64,000 nucleotides of DNA from Vanilla planifolia (GCA_023846275.1 CM043868.1:1507153-1571152), one strand, 5' to 3'; counted from the stretch's first letter, positions 20,000 through 32,689 are shown. Numbers and translations are program-made. Notes: generated by a model from the letters alone, not told the origin.

Positions 20000-22835
20000 T
20001 GGTCATATTATTGTAATTTAGTTGAACAAGATATGTGTTTTCTTGTAAATTAAAATTTGTCGATTAAATTGAATATATTTAAATTTTGAATATGGATGAA
20101 TTTAATTTTAAAATTTTAAGTTTTAGAATTAAAAGCATGGTGGAATGATAACACTTGAGTTACACCACATGAGATTTGATAAGATTAGGATTAATGCTTT
20201 AAAATAAGCTTGTAATTGTTTTTATTAATTTTGTGCTTTATCCTTATTCTTATCTAACCATTAATATGTAATAAAGATTTGGATAAGATTTCCAAAAATT
20301 AGGAGTTAATTGATTGGTGAAAATAAGGGGATTAGCAGAGAAACAAGTTGTGTGATTTATATAGGAAAATCTTTAAAAAACATATATTTGAGAAAGAAGA
20401 ATAAATGTTAAAATATTTTTATCCATATCTTATTTATATTTCTAAATTTTATGAGCTATATATGGCCAACAAAAAGTGGCTAATTAAAAGGGGTTTAATT
20501 TGAATGGGTAAACTATGTCTTAAATTAATATAAGTCAATTTTTCTTAAAGCAAATGCTTGGTTTAAGAAGGTGCAATCGAGGCTATTTAAGCTCTTAATA
20601 TGTTGTTGTAATAGAAAAACCTATTTTCAATGGAAAATTTGGAGAGTCTAATCGAGAGGATACCAAGGAGGAAAGCACAAGTTGTTTGGTAAAAGGAGGG
20701 GTTCAAGCTTTGGAGCAAGGAAAGACTTGACTATGGAGAATTTGTTTATATGAATTTCTACGTAGGATAATCCATGCATACATACAATAAATTTAGTTAT
20801 GATCTAAGATAAGATAAAAAAGAATTATTTTGTTAAAATACATGTAAAATAATTAAAAAATTAATTGTGATAATAACTAATTATTCTTTAGGAAGGAGAA
20901 AATTTTTTTTACCCAAGAATAAAAGATATTTTTATTAGTAAATAAAAAGACCAATTATCATTCTTTCTAATGTAACATTTCCAATGGAACTATGTCAAAA
21001 ATATGTATTAACATATTACCCATGAATGCGAAATAGACTCTATGATCATATGTTTGCATGTTTAGCCTTGTCTATAGATATATGTGAAAGATGAATTAGA
21101 GTATTAATTTACTATTCTAAAACATCTCTTACTTGAGACAAAATTATGTGGAATAAGTTAAAAGTATGTTATTTTTTATGCCTTGTTGGTTATTTAAACA
21201 TGAATGCAACAAGCACGATTATTATGTTATTGATCCTTAATCATGGTGTTTTGTTTGATAATAATAAATCTTAAATATTTCTAATAAATTTGTGTAAAAT
21301 TTTAAATTTTGAATAGCTGATGCTTGTGTTCATGGGAGAACATAAAGAAAAAGATGAGCAAATATTAGATCCCATGAAGATCGTCGTAGTTGGAGTGACG
21401 GACCACCAAGAGATTTATTTTGAGTTTAATTTTATGTATTTCACTTCTAATTTAATAAGAATGTTAAGCTTTATTAAAATAATTTTAGAAAGAAAAAATT
21501 AAATTGTATTTAAATTAATCATCTTGGAAAAATATTAGGTTTCTAAAACCTTGATTTATCTTACCTTTATTATCGTAAGTATTATTTTATTTTTGATGAA
21601 ATATTTGAAACTTTATCTAATAACTTTTCAAAATATATATATTATAATAATTAATTAATTAATAATAATAACTAAAATTAAATTAATAGGAAAACCTAAT
21701 TTTACTTAACTTTAAACTAGCTTAGAATTAAATCGTAAGTCACAAATCATGACATTACTCTTAAAACCAATTGCTATTGTAATTAAGGGAATAGTTGTCA
21801 AAATTGCATATAATTGTAACAAATTGGTGTGACTCATAGATAATTATCCATTAATGAGCATGCTCTAGTAGCACTGGTAACCACCTCTCGAGCAAACAAG
21901 TGGGCAACCAACATCAATAAGCTACATCAAAAGGTCATGCCATATGGAACTTCCTTTATTCATGTGGCTCACTTTCAATTGTTAGAGTGAATTCTACAAT
22001 TCGATGGCACAATTTTGTGATTAAATGGTCATCATCTTGTCTACTTTTTTAAATGTACTAACTTAATCAACTATCCATTCACGCAACTTTGTGATCACAT
22101 GGTTTGAAATTAATCTCTCTATAAATTCTAAATCTAGCCTTCCTTTCATGATGGAGATCTAATGATATTAATAAAATCATATTTCTAAACTATATTTTGA
22201 TTTTCAACCATCTAGTAGTGCAATTTTTGCGATCAAACAATCATATTATTTCCTATCTTGCAGCTCTCATTTTTGCTAATCTAAATCGTATCATACCGAT
22301 AAATCAGTTGTGTAATCACTATTTTAGATGTTATTTTCTTACCATTTGCAATGTGAATAAAATAGTAATATGTAAATTTTTAATTAAAACCTATGTCAAC
22401 GTATTTTAAATAAAATAAGCAAAAATGGCTAATTAGTCTACTTTGTAAATACTTTTAGTTGTTGGAAATGTTTAAAATAGAAGCATTTTTTAATATAATT
22501 GATTGATGAATTTTTTTATGAAACTTTGCTAAACTTTGAAGTAATATTTCTAGTTATTCAAACCATTAGTAGCTAGTGCTCGTCACCTTTATTCTTTGTG
22601 TCCTTTAGTCATCAAACTCTAACTTCTCCTTCCTTATTGCATTATTTAAGTTCTTAATTTCTTTATTCCTAATTTATTCAATTAAAACACTTGTGCATCT
22701 TGAAGCATTTCATTTAGCATGGAATTTTTGTTTATATTAATTTCTATTTTATGTTCTCAAATTCTTTTCTTCTATTGTCAATTATATTTTATTGTAAAGT
22801 TGTATCATGTCTCTTGTTTGATTGATGTGAGGGCT
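20000..22835. other. AT-rich stretch, nothing recognised
   Basis: Long A/T runs are mixed with a slightly G-richer piece at 20,630-20,760 and a 60-codon frame at 21,320-21,502 (start MLVFMGEHKEKDEQ) that I cannot place. No LTR ends, repeats or protein families were seen. Confidence 0.4.
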
Positions 22836-22839
22836 TATT

Positions 22840-23322
22840 GTACCCATTTTTTAACGAAAGCTTTATATTGATTATTTTTTTGCTTTATTTTTTTTACTAA
22901 GGGTTGACATAAGCTTGAGTTTAAGTTTCTTAAAAATCGTAGGTCTACATCTTAATCTTTGTTGATTTTTCTATTTCACAATTTTTATAAAATTTTATTA
23001 TTTAAAAAAGTTAAATATGTTTTAAATAAAATTTAAAATTTTGACAAAATCACTTTTAGAGACTTGATTAACCTTATTAAAATTTATTTTTTAAAAATAC
23101 TCTTTTAGAGACTTTCCACATTTTATTAGATTTGATTAGTTTATTGATTTTGTGTATATTTTATTTGTGTTTTGGTCTTGTGGATATATAAAATTTGTTG
23201 GGTTCTTAGCGTGATGGTATTTTACATAATTTTGTATTATAAAATATCGGTGTATTTGATATTGTGATCATTAGCTTTTTGGTTATATTTTTTAGTCAAA
23301 ATAAAAAAGTGGGTGTGACATC
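22840..23322 (+). repeat. Possible LTR 3' end (gypsy-like)
   Basis: A run with GGGTTCTTAGCGTGATGGTA, TTGTGATCATTAGCTTTTTG and AAAAAAGTGGGTGTGACATC resembles the U5 end of some plant gypsy LTRs, which close with GGGYGYGACA. No primer site is visible after it and no partner LTR was found, so this stays tentative. Confidence 0.3.
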
Positions 23323-23699
23323 AATTTCCTTAGCCTAAAAAATTAGTTTTGGTTCTTTTGAAGCATGATGAAGCCTTGTTTTTTTACTAAAGATTTATCA
23401 ATCGATCCTCCTTACACATCTACAAAGGATCAAGTGATGGGATTATGTTTGAGCTAACACAAAGACTAGAATTCTATTAAAAAATGTTCACCCAACATAC
23501 CTCGAGAATCAAAGCTTCTTTCATCTTTAATGTTTGTTATGACCTGATCTTTGACCTAAGTTGATTCATGATCTTATATCTTGATTAAAAGGAACCTACC
23601 ATTTGAGTGAATCGTAGTTGCATCATAACCATCAATGTTGCCACATCATTGTCATTGCATTATCACACTATTGCACCATAACACATTGTAGTATATTGT
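23323..23699. other. Unassigned stretch
   Basis: Nothing was recognised. It includes a segment of short CATCATTGTCATTGCATTATC-like alternations (23,630-23,710) of no known type. Confidence 0.4.
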
Positions 23700-23809
23700 C
23701 ATATCAACACGCATACGATAAACTTATCATACAACTTTGTATTAGTCTTTGTTCTAAGTGTTATGAAGTAAGGAATCATACATAAATGATGTATAGACCA
23801 CTATTATAT

Positions 23810-23814
23810 GACAA
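23810..23814. repeat. Target-site duplication GACAA, left copy
   Basis: GACAA directly precedes the TG of element B and recurs at 26,156-26,160 directly after its right LTR. A five-base duplication is the normal footprint of LTR-element integration. Confidence 0.8.
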
Positions 23815-24720
23815 TGATCTATATACAAGAGTATTCTTACCTTAAGTTTTTATCAGCACACATTTTTCAAAGTAGTTGTAATGGAAGTGTAAGTATGAAA
23901 ATGGTTAGGAGCCAAAAAGGAAGGAGAAGGAGAAGAGTGATTTTGTCACAAAGGATTAAATTTTCTAAAAAGATTTTCTTCAAGGGTTTCTTCAATTATA
24001 TAAAGTTTTGATTCCTAATACTCTTTATAGAAAATTACTTTCCATACATTCTCTCTTTTTTTTTCAGAACTCTCTTTAAAAACTCTTGAATTTATTATGA
24101 ATTCTCCTCTCTTAATATTCTCATCTTTTTATATAAGAGTGTGATATAGTTGTTTAATACATTTGAAATGCAAAGCATTTTCGTTTTTATAAGATTTCAC
24201 AAATTTGAGTCGTTAGGCCTCGTACCCACATGTGAAATTCTCGTTTGCTCACATCTTCAGCATGTCATTAACCTTATTCATGTGTGCACAGATTCTTCTT
24301 ATGTGGCTTTCTCACAATCACGTGCTATGTACATGCCAGGGCCACAGGCATGATAATGCTCGATGCTTGATGTCGAGTGTAAGTGCCTGTTCATGAGAGG
24401 CATCTGATGGAGGGCACATAATTTTGCTAATGTAATGCGCATGTCGCTTAACATGTGCATATTTTTTTCTTTTGTTTTTTTATTTTTTTCTGACATTTCT
24501 CCTTTAGGTCTAGGTCTCCTAATAGGATGACCATGACTCTACATGTAGCACTCGACCAATATGTTGTGTGCACACTCTAGTAATCCTGTAATGAATCTAA
24601 GTGCATGACAGAGTATGATTCTATTGCATTGAGTTGCATTGTTAATTTTTTTGTTTGTTTCCTCCCTTGATGTTGTTTATCTATTCTAGTTTCAATGACC
24701 TTAAAAATGATCTCTAATCA
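23815..24720 (-). repeat. Element B left (3') LTR
   Basis: It aligns throughout with 25,244-26,155. Shared landmarks include AGGAGAAGGAGAAGAGTGATTT / GCAGGAGAAAAAAAAGAATGATTT, AACTCTCTTTARAAA, AATTTGAGTC, CATGACTCTACA and CTTTGTTTGTT-type runs. It contains an unusually GC-richer block (24,200-24,450) with CACGTGCTATG. Confidence 0.85.
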
Positions 24721-25243
24721 TAGGTCCCTTATTTTTTAGATTCGAGTCTCATTAAATCTTTTTTTATTAAATTGATTCTTTAGTATTTCTAGTTTGGTTG
24801 TTTTGTTTTGGAGATTAAAACTTTCATCAATCTCATCATAAATTGGTAAGTCATGTGTAATATCATCTACCTTGAAAGGACATTGTTGATTCTCATAGCA
24901 TTGTAAAATTCAAATTGATGTTATTCTCATCTTTATCTCTAACTATTTTGGGAGTACTACTTAATCTATAATTCCTCTAATTAAAGGTCTATTCTGTTGG
25001 TCAATTTTCTTTTAGATCTATCATATGAAAGGATTATAATTTTAACATAATCTCTATTAACACTAATACTTGTTGGGTTAATAAAGTTATTTGGGCATTG
25101 ATGATGCTGAAGTAATTGGCATGGTCACCTTGACTAAAGCCTCCCTAATCTCTTGGTTTCTTTTTATTTCTTGGTCTTCAATTATCTTTTTCTTGAAACC
25201 TACCATCGGTATCTAATCGAAAAACTCTAATACCAAAATAATA
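24721..25243 (-). other. Element B internal region and primer-binding site
   Basis: These 523 bp have no coding signal. At 25,224-25,235 the plus strand reads ACTCTAATACCA, matching 10 of 12 positions of the reverse-complemented initiator-Met tRNA site. It lies eight bases from the right LTR start. On the other side, after the left LTR, the minus strand reads AAAAAATAAGGGACC, a weak polypurine tract. Confidence 0.8.
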
Positions 25244-26155
25244 TGTTTTATTTGTGAGAGTGGTCCTGTCTTGAGCCCTTATAAGTAGACATTTTTTAGA
25301 GTGGTTGTATTATAAGTGAAAGTATAAAAGTGACTAAGAACAAAGGAAGCAGGAGAAAAAAAAGAATGATTTTACCACAAAGGCTTAAATTCTCCAAGAA
25401 GATTCCCTTCAAGGGTTTTTTAAACTACACAAAATTCTAATTCCTAGAAAAACTCCCTCCTAAAACTTTTTTTACAAAAGTTCTCTTATATTGTTTTTAG
25501 AACTCTCTTTAGAAAGTTCTTCTAAATTCATTCCTCCCTTCTCTCACTCAACATTCTTACCTCTTTATATAGTGGTTGGACATAATTTTTTAATATATTT
25601 AAAATACAAAAAAATGTATTTGGATTTTTCAAAGATTTCATAAATTTGAGTCATTCGCTCTATACTTGCATGTGGAATGCTTATTTGTGCAGGTCTTTTG
25701 CCCATCAACAACCCTATGTGTGCATGCAGATTCTAAGCATGTAGCTTCAATGCGGTCACACGTTGTGCATCTGTCATGGCCATAGGTGTAAATACAAATG
25801 GGCATGTCTGCCTACATATGTGCAACATTTGATGTCAGATGTGTGTGCTTACTGACGTAATACATGCATCGCCTAATGCATTTAATAGATTTTTTCTTTT
25901 GATTTTTTCTCTTTTTTTTCAAATATTTCTCCTTTATGCTTAGGTCTATCAATGGTGCATCCATGACTCTACACATAGCACTTGACCAATATATTACAGT
26001 GTGCACTTGATACACCTGCAATGAATCTCCAAATGTGAATTGATGCATGATCCTACTTCTTTGTGTTGTGTCATAAATTTTTCTTTGTTTGTTCTCTCCC
26101 TTGATTTTTTTTATCCATTCTAGATTCAATGATCTTAGAAATGATCTCTGAATTA
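25244..26155 (-). repeat. Element B right (5') LTR
   Basis: It starts TGTTTTATTTGTGAGAG just after the primer site and ends CTCTGAATTA before GACAA. The 120-codon minus-strand frame at 25,812-26,174 runs through it and past its end. It is not conserved as an open frame in the left LTR and resembles no known protein, so I do not call it a gene. Confidence 0.8.
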
Positions 26156-27518
26156 GACAATATAGATATTTCAAAATTCAATCTTATTAGATAGTTATCA
26201 TATTAGTATGATAAAACTATCATAGTTGTGTGACACCAATGTAATTATTTTTGTACTTAATTGTGACTAATAGTGAATTGTATGAGAATGATTCACATAT
26301 CATTCTTATTTGTTAAAAAACATCAATTACATTAGTTCATATACTCATATGATACAAGTATCATTTTTATGCAAAAAAATAAGTGCATTACTATCTTCAG
26401 TCATTAATATTATCTGTGAGATGGAGTGATAGTTAGTTTACAATTTTATGCTTTTTTACTATAATGTATTTAGAGCTTACTATAGTATAAAGGCTAAAGT
26501 TAGATTTTAAATATAGTAGAATTTGAGCATAATTAAATCATGTACTCATACAAAGAAAACTTCATACTTATACAATGATGGTAGCACTCAACTTTCAGAT
26601 AATAGACGATGCACATACAAGGTTGATACCTGTAAAATCTAGTTCACTCTTCTAAATGCATGTCAAAAATGATGGTTGCATATGTATGGTAAAGCCATTG
26701 TATTTATATGATGTCATGGAAACATTAAACTTCACTATTAGTTTTAAGCTAGAAAGTATATCATATAAATATGATGTAAGTCATCATATCACATGATCAT
26801 TAAGCTCAAAGAAACTTAGCTTGTTCTAAACTCAATCTCATTATCTTAGGGGTTAATTATCTTTAAAGCATGCATGTAATGATATTACCATCATATTAAT
26901 ACAATCTGGCTAGTTTTATGATCTAGCAGGCATGTTTTAGTAATGCATGAATGAATAAAGATGCAATGTAATCTTAATAGTATTATATAAAAAAATAAGT
27001 GATGGGTTGAATAGATCAAACAAAAAAATGTCTTATTGACAAACTTTTAATAGCCTGCCACTCAACCAAGGGCTAAACTCAAGCCTCCATGATGTGCAAG
27101 TAGAGCCCAAGGACTTTAGCACTTGTCTTCATCCTTCTTCCAATTCAAAGTACTTGAACTTGCTCATTTCCAATCATTTATTATAATTACCAATACTTTC
27201 AAACATTAATTAGTAACTAATAGCTTAGTTTTTTTATCATCACCTTCAAGAATACAATACAAAAAGCTTTATAATGCCTTTTGAGTAAGTAGGAAACTAG
27301 AATAAACTTCTAATGTGAAGAAACTTTTCTCTTGTTAAAGAAGCATTTATCATCACTTCTAGCTTTTATTTTCCTATAGCATAGAGAACCTCTTTATTTA
27401 TATTTAGAAATGTCAAAAATTACTTTCAAGCCTACACTACAAGAGAATGATCAATTTTAAAGGCTCATTACATGAGACGCAATAAAGTTGAGAAAAACTA
27501 ATGTACTATTCCTAAGAA
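26156..27518 (-). repeat. A2 left LTR, distal part
   Basis: It begins with the GACAA duplication copy, then continues as TTCAAAATTCAATCTTATTA, matching F1 at 57,175 (AAAAATTCAATCTTATTAGA). It further matches F1 at CATACTCATATGATA, AAGTGCATTACTAT, CATGCATGTARTGATATTA and the CTTCTTCCAA...CTTAGTTTT block. The right end is estimated from alignment to F1 (58,510) and a weak pyrimidine run near 27,525. Confidence 0.65.
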
Positions 27519-27639
27519 ACTTTCTTTCTCCAATATGTCCTTAGGAAAGCTCTAGTTATATTTTTTGAGTTCATAAAATTAGCATCATGATGGTAAACCT
27601 TAATGGCTAACCATTTTCTACCAATATGATTAATCAAAT

Positions 27640-28470
27640 GCAAAGAATAACGTGAAAACCTAAAGTAATATCAAGTCTACTTTTCCATTGGATATTGCTC
27701 TTTTGGATCTAATAAAGAAATTAGTAAACTATGAGGAATAACTTCTTTTTGAGTTGAATGAAGAGGAATTTAAAAGATAGCTAGAGTATCAATAGCATAG
27801 TTCCAATGATGCATTAGATGAAGTTATAACCATGGGATTGAGATAGAACCACAAAAACAAAACTCAATGAATATGACCCATCATTTACTCATGAATTATT
27901 AGATAAAGTATTATTCTTTCATTTCTTTTGAGTGGATTTTTTGCCTTAATTGTCAATGTTGGCGACTGCTTTGAAGTTTCAAATTGAATGATGCCTTGGG
28001 AGAACATATGTGCTTCAATGGAGTTATATTCAGATATGTCAAATAAAATTACTATTTATTAAGTTATAAAAATATCCTCTATTGGAAAAAGTAGTCACGA
28101 GGACCATGAAGCATTATTGTTTGAGTTATAATTTGACATGGGGCAGTTAAAAAGTTAATAGTGAATAATGGATCTCAATTGATTATTAATATACTTCATA
28201 AGAAACATGAAATCCAAGATGAAATGCTTGAAAGATACAAATAATTAGTCTTTAAAAGACTTTAAGAATTTTTATTGTTTCAAAATTTATGATATTGCAA
28301 TGGCAAAAACTTCAGCAACCAAAGTCCTCAAAATGTTCATTATCTTATCAACAATTAGATGTTGTTTTATCTAAGTGCAAAAAGTGTTCAAATCATAAAA
28401 TTCTAAAATTTATATTGTTGAATGGTTTTAATTTATTATTTTCTAGGGATAAGAAATTTACCAATGCATA
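27640..28470 (+). pseudogene. Ty3/gypsy RNase H fragment
   Basis: On the plus strand, scattered over two frames, are segments resembling the extra RNase H of plant gypsy elements: a Gly-Ser-Gln-Leu-Ile-Ile-Asn segment (about 28,160-28,190), then EIQDEMLERYK (about 28,215-28,245) and a KIYDIAMAKT-like segment near 28,280-28,310. The orientation is opposite to A2, so this is a separate fossil lying in the A2 internal region. It is broken; no LTRs are attached. Confidence 0.5.
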
Positions 28471-28977
28471 AATTAGAAGATCAAAGGATTAGTTTACAAT
28501 TCTCTTGAAATAATGTTCTTTATTGGAGGTTTTATTTACAATTGCTTCTTTAAAATCATGCATTGAAAAGATTCTTGGTAACAAAGATCATCCAAGAATG
28601 TTTCTATTAACTAACACTTCATTGAACCATAATCAATTGTGCTAATAAAGCTTAAAAAGCATAATAAAGCATGTTCCTTTGACAATATATGAGCCCTCTT
28701 ATGTGTTTTGATGCAAGAACCATCCATCCATGCATCTTTAGACTCAACACATCAATGAATGCCAATTCTTCTATGTGCTTTCACTTGCACATCTTGTCAC
28801 TGTGAGGTAAGGGACAACTACTTCAACAAGTCCTCAACAAATAAGAAAGATCAAATGACATTTTCAAATAAATTTCAATTAAGAACTTAAGGTTAAGTTT
28901 ATGTATTTTCAATTCTTGTAACTTTGCCAACACTCTAAGGATGAGAAAAACTCAATTATGTAGAGGAAGGCCTATAT

Positions 28978-31900
28978 TATTAAAATTAAAGGCAAGAAAT
29001 AAGCAGAAGAGGGGACATGAATTATAGTTTTTAAACTTTTTAATTTTAGACACAAATTGTTATAATAATCAAACCTTTTTCTTAATCTAACAAGTTTGAT
29101 AAACTTAATTATTTTTATAAAATGAATTAATTATTACTCTTAATTAATCATATTTCTTATATAAAAAATATTTATTAATTTTAAAATCTTTTTTATAATT
29201 TTGAAACAGGTATAAAAATAAGATAAACAAAAAAGAAATATAATTTTTAGGTGGTTTGGCCTAATCATTTCTTACATCATAAACTACTCTCTTTTGTCAT
29301 AGCTACTTAAAGTAAGCCAAAAAAAACTAAACCTTTTTGAAACATTTGATAGTTGTACTTCTTAAAAAGAAAGAAATAAAATGTCTTTTCAAATATTACA
29401 AAATGTCATCCATACACTTCTCAGTATAACTATGCTTGTAATTAAATGTTTAGCTTATTATAAGCTTTTAAATGATTTAGTGATGTATACATCATCATCC
29501 ATTTTTCTTATTTTCTATCTCTATTTATATGAGTAAGTGAATCTCTAATGACTATAATGGCATTTTTTTATACAAATCAATTATCCATTATAGGATTCAA
29601 TAATGTATCATATTAATACATTGAAACTATCATATTGGGTGATGAGCATAGCACACAAAATTCCTCAAATTATGTTATAATATGATAAGAAAAAAATGGC
29701 TTTAAATGACTTATTGTATAAGTAAAAGAAATATCTTAATATTATATCACATTGATTCTTAGTACAACACTTAAGTTCTATATACATGAGATACCATACA
29801 ATCACAAAGATCATACAAGAATAATATGATTCATCTTTATAATTTAAATAAATCTTACAAGTGTGATAGTGGATCATCACCTTAGGATAATTTTTTTCAC
29901 CAAGAGAAAAGATCTTAGAGAAATGTTGTGTAATAATGTCATATAAGGTGAACCCTTATACAATAATATAATAATTACTTTAGCAAGATTTAAAAAAATA
30001 GTCATACATATATGACAAATCTATCAGAATAATATGATAATTTTGTACAAAACTTTATTATGAGTGTTATGTATGAAGGAATCATACGAGTGTGATACAT
30101 AAATCATCATCATATAATATTGTAGTTAACTGAAAAATAAAGTTATTAGATGATGATTATACTTATACAATATAGATATTATATTTATACAATACAATAG
30201 ATGTGTATCTTAATCAAAGTAATTTAATATTTTTGTAATAAGAAATAGATAGTATAGATATAATACTTTACTTTATACTATACAATATATTTATTATTAT
30301 TATACCCTTTAATATGATGATCAATAAATCAATCTAAATATTACTTATATGTTGTTAAACTTAGTGTTATTTTAGTTCAATCTTAAGGTATTGTTATAGT
30401 AGTTTGGGTTTGCTAGAGCAAGGGTTTTAACATCTAAAGTGGATGGAGATTGAAGGCTCAACTTGTAATTGTGGTATGGGTAATCCAAAAAAACAACATT
30501 CTTAAACATCTATATGATTAGTATATTAAATATTTTTTCTTTGCAATTGTGGCACCTAAGATCATAATCATGGTTCATGTATACTTGAGTTGTTTTTGGT
30601 GAGACATTAAGTTATACTTGGTCTTAAAAATTAAATCTTTTTAATTTTAAATCTTATACAAAAATATTTTAATAAAAATAAAGAATAATAATAATAAATA
30701 AACTTTTTGGCTTAAGAATCTAATCTTTGATCAATCCTGAAGGCTTGGGCTATTTATAGATATGCTTAAAGGAAGTCCATAATCAAGAGCTTCATTTTTC
30801 ACAATGTGTAGTTGTGAGTTTATTTCTTTTCTTTTTTCTACTACCCTTATCTACAATCTTTTTATATCATTTGGATAACATCTACATTAATAGTTTGTTA
30901 TGTCATACTTGCTTGAAGAAGTTAAAGGTGTAGGAACTTTGTGTCCTTTTTTGGTAAGATTTTACTTTTTCTCTTAGACAAATTTCTTGTGATTTTTTGT
31001 CTCATTGGAGCACTAATTTGTACTTGGGTTGCCCTTACTAGCTTTAATAGAAGGGCATTGTCAGTGGAAGCCTGATCTAGTGATCAGAGGTGGATGTATA
31101 CATGGGTTTTGGCCAAACTACCTTAAAAATTTTGGTTCCTTTCTTTTTATTATTGTGAAAGTTTTTTTTCATTTCATTGTATAATATTTTTTTAAAACAA
31201 AGTTTTATTACTAAACATAATTTTTTTAAGTAAAAATATTTTTTTGAAATAAAAAAATTTGTTAAAAGTATAATTCACTTTTCTCCTCTTGTGTGTTGAA
31301 CTTCTCATCATTCACATTAATTATAAGCGCACAAAAGAAGAACTTAGTAATCATATAAGGACTATTGATCATATGACTAACACACAATATGATGATAAGG
31401 TTAAATATAAGGTCACATTAGTAAGATATATTAATTATACGTTTTTACTATAACAAAGTTTACATATGGTAGATTCTAAGAGAAAATAGATTGTATACTC
31501 ATACAAATGAAGTTTTGTACTTATACATTACTAGTGTGAACTCAATTCTTAAAGAATGAATGATACACATACAAGGATGATAACTTGTATAATCAAGTTT
31601 GTGCTTTGATCTTATGTTTAGATGATAGTTACTCTTTACAATGAAACCATTGTACCTAGATAATACCATGAAAAATTTAACTTTAATCAATAATATAAGC
31701 TAAAATGTAGATTGTACATATATGATATTAACCATTATATCATATGATCAATAGGAAGAGAACAACATGTCTTCTTTTGGATATAATTTCATTAACTTAT
31801 GTCTTGAATTGAGTTTATTTAGCCTATAATGTTACCTATGTACTAATGCAATTCTATAAACCTTATGACCCAAAAACATGTTTCAGCAAAGTAATTCATT

Positions 31901-32362
31901 AGCTTAAGTCTTTAAAGTGAACACTTAATGGTCAACCATTTCACCAAAAGCTAGTACTATTCCAAGGTATACAAGTTAAGCCAAACTTGAGCACAAGCCT
32001 TCAAACTTCTTCCAATCCACGTCAAAGAACCTTTCTCTATTTTAACATTTATTACGTATAATAGTTAAGTTTGCATAAAAGAACTTCAAATATTCTTTAA
32101 TAATCAATAGCTTAGTTTTGTAGTCATTATCCTCAAGGTTAATTATTACAAAACAAATGTTATATAAAGAACTAAGTAGGAAAGATATTACTATAAAGAA
32201 TATAATATCGACCAATTGCAATAATTCTTAAGCTAAAAGAAGGATTTTGAATCTATTTGGTAGCTAATCATCAAAATATAACTACTTGACTCCCTTTACA
32301 TCTTCAACATTACATTTCTAACATACATTCAAGCAAGATGGAATAGAGGAATAAAGCATTTT
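28978..32362 (-). repeat. A2 right LTR (interrupted)
   Basis: It starts TATTAAAATTAAAGGCAAG, matching E3 (TATTGAAATTGAAGGCAAG at 45,674), then GACATGAATTATAG. Middle parts match E3 at 46,130-47,550 and F1 at 56,400-58,450. Without the 1,015-bp inserted solo LTR its length is about 2.37 kb, close to the F1 LTR (2.51 kb). Just before it, GCCTATATTATT may be a decayed primer site. Confidence 0.7.
30305..31319 (+). mobile_element. Probable solo copia LTR inserted in the A2 LTR
   Basis: Comparison with E3 (46,850-46,870) shows the A2 LTR uninterrupted there but split here. The inserted piece is flanked by ATTATA at 30,299-30,304 and 31,320-31,325. It holds a TATA-like GCTATTTATAGA (30,749), a U5-like AGAGGTGGATGTATACATGG and GGCCAAACTACC (about 31,085-31,125), and a CTCCTCTTG run near its end. 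These are features of plant copia LTRs in plus orientation. No internal region or second LTR accompanies it. Exact ends are uncertain because a clean TG...CA is not visible. Confidence 0.6.
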
Positions 32363-32368
32363 AAGGAA

Positions 32369-32385
32369 CTCCCCTTTCATTTATG
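32369..32385 (-). other. Polypurine-tract-like site
   Basis: The minus strand reads CATAAATGAAAGGGGAG just before the LTR boundary at about 32,362. It resembles the F1 polypurine tract at 58,511-58,527 (TTTAGGGGGAG) in both sequence and placement. If real, the LTR at 28,978-32,362 also served as a 3' LTR for internal DNA to its right, implying an LTR-internal-LTR array. Confidence 0.4.
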
Positions 32386-32689
32386 TAGTTAACATAGCAA
32401 CAAATAATAAATAATAGAATTTAGAAACACATTAAAAGCTTTTTTAGCTTCAAACATTTCATAATTAGTTTCAAATTTTGCCCAGGACTAATGAGATCCC
32501 AATGGAATGTAAAATTCTAATTTTCAATTTTAGCATTGCACATTTTGTATTATTCTCCTTTTTATGATCATTCAAGGGGACAAGTATATATAAAGCTTAT
32601 ATAAACTATTAGATATCATTTTAAACATCACTTCCCCTCTAAAAATCAACCTTTCACATTCAATATTTGTCTCTCCCTTAATTAAGTAG

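Larger units (their letters stand above)
23815..26155 (-). mobile_element. Element B: compact non-coding LTR retrotransposon
   Basis: Two LTRs of about 906 and 912 bp flank only 523 bp of internal DNA. The left LTR has TG...CA ends (TGATCTATATAC ... CTCTAATCA), with a flanking GACAA duplication. A primer-binding site on the minus strand fixes the orientation. The internal part has no recognisable gag or pol, so B is a non-autonomous (TRIM/LARD-like) or internally deleted copia-type element. It inserted into an LTR of element A2. The LTRs have diverged clearly, so it is old. The ends are structurally complete. Confidence 0.85.
23700..32365 (-). mobile_element. Element A2: nested fossil copia cluster
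   Basis: It consists of a left LTR part (23,700-23,809 and 26,156-27,518, split by element B), a short internal region (27,519-28,977), and a right LTR (28,978-32,362, split by a solo LTR). LTR sequence and orientation match F1. The internal region lacks recognisable copia pol and includes a gypsy RNase H fragment, so it is much reduced or has been replaced. It is broken many times. The true left end of the left LTR is missing. Confidence 0.6.

Noticed and set aside
25812-26174. Longest open frame in the window (120 codons, minus strand)
   Set aside because: It lies almost wholly in the right LTR of element B and crosses its end into the neighbouring LTR. The matching part of the left LTR does not keep the frame. 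Lys-rich and without any family motif.
27435-27448. CACTACAAGAGAAT, resembling a CACTA-transposon terminal repeat
   Set aside because: No inverted partner (TTCTTGTAGTG type) at any sensible distance and no transposase. A similar lone CACTAGAAGAAAT at 4,422 also lacks a partner.
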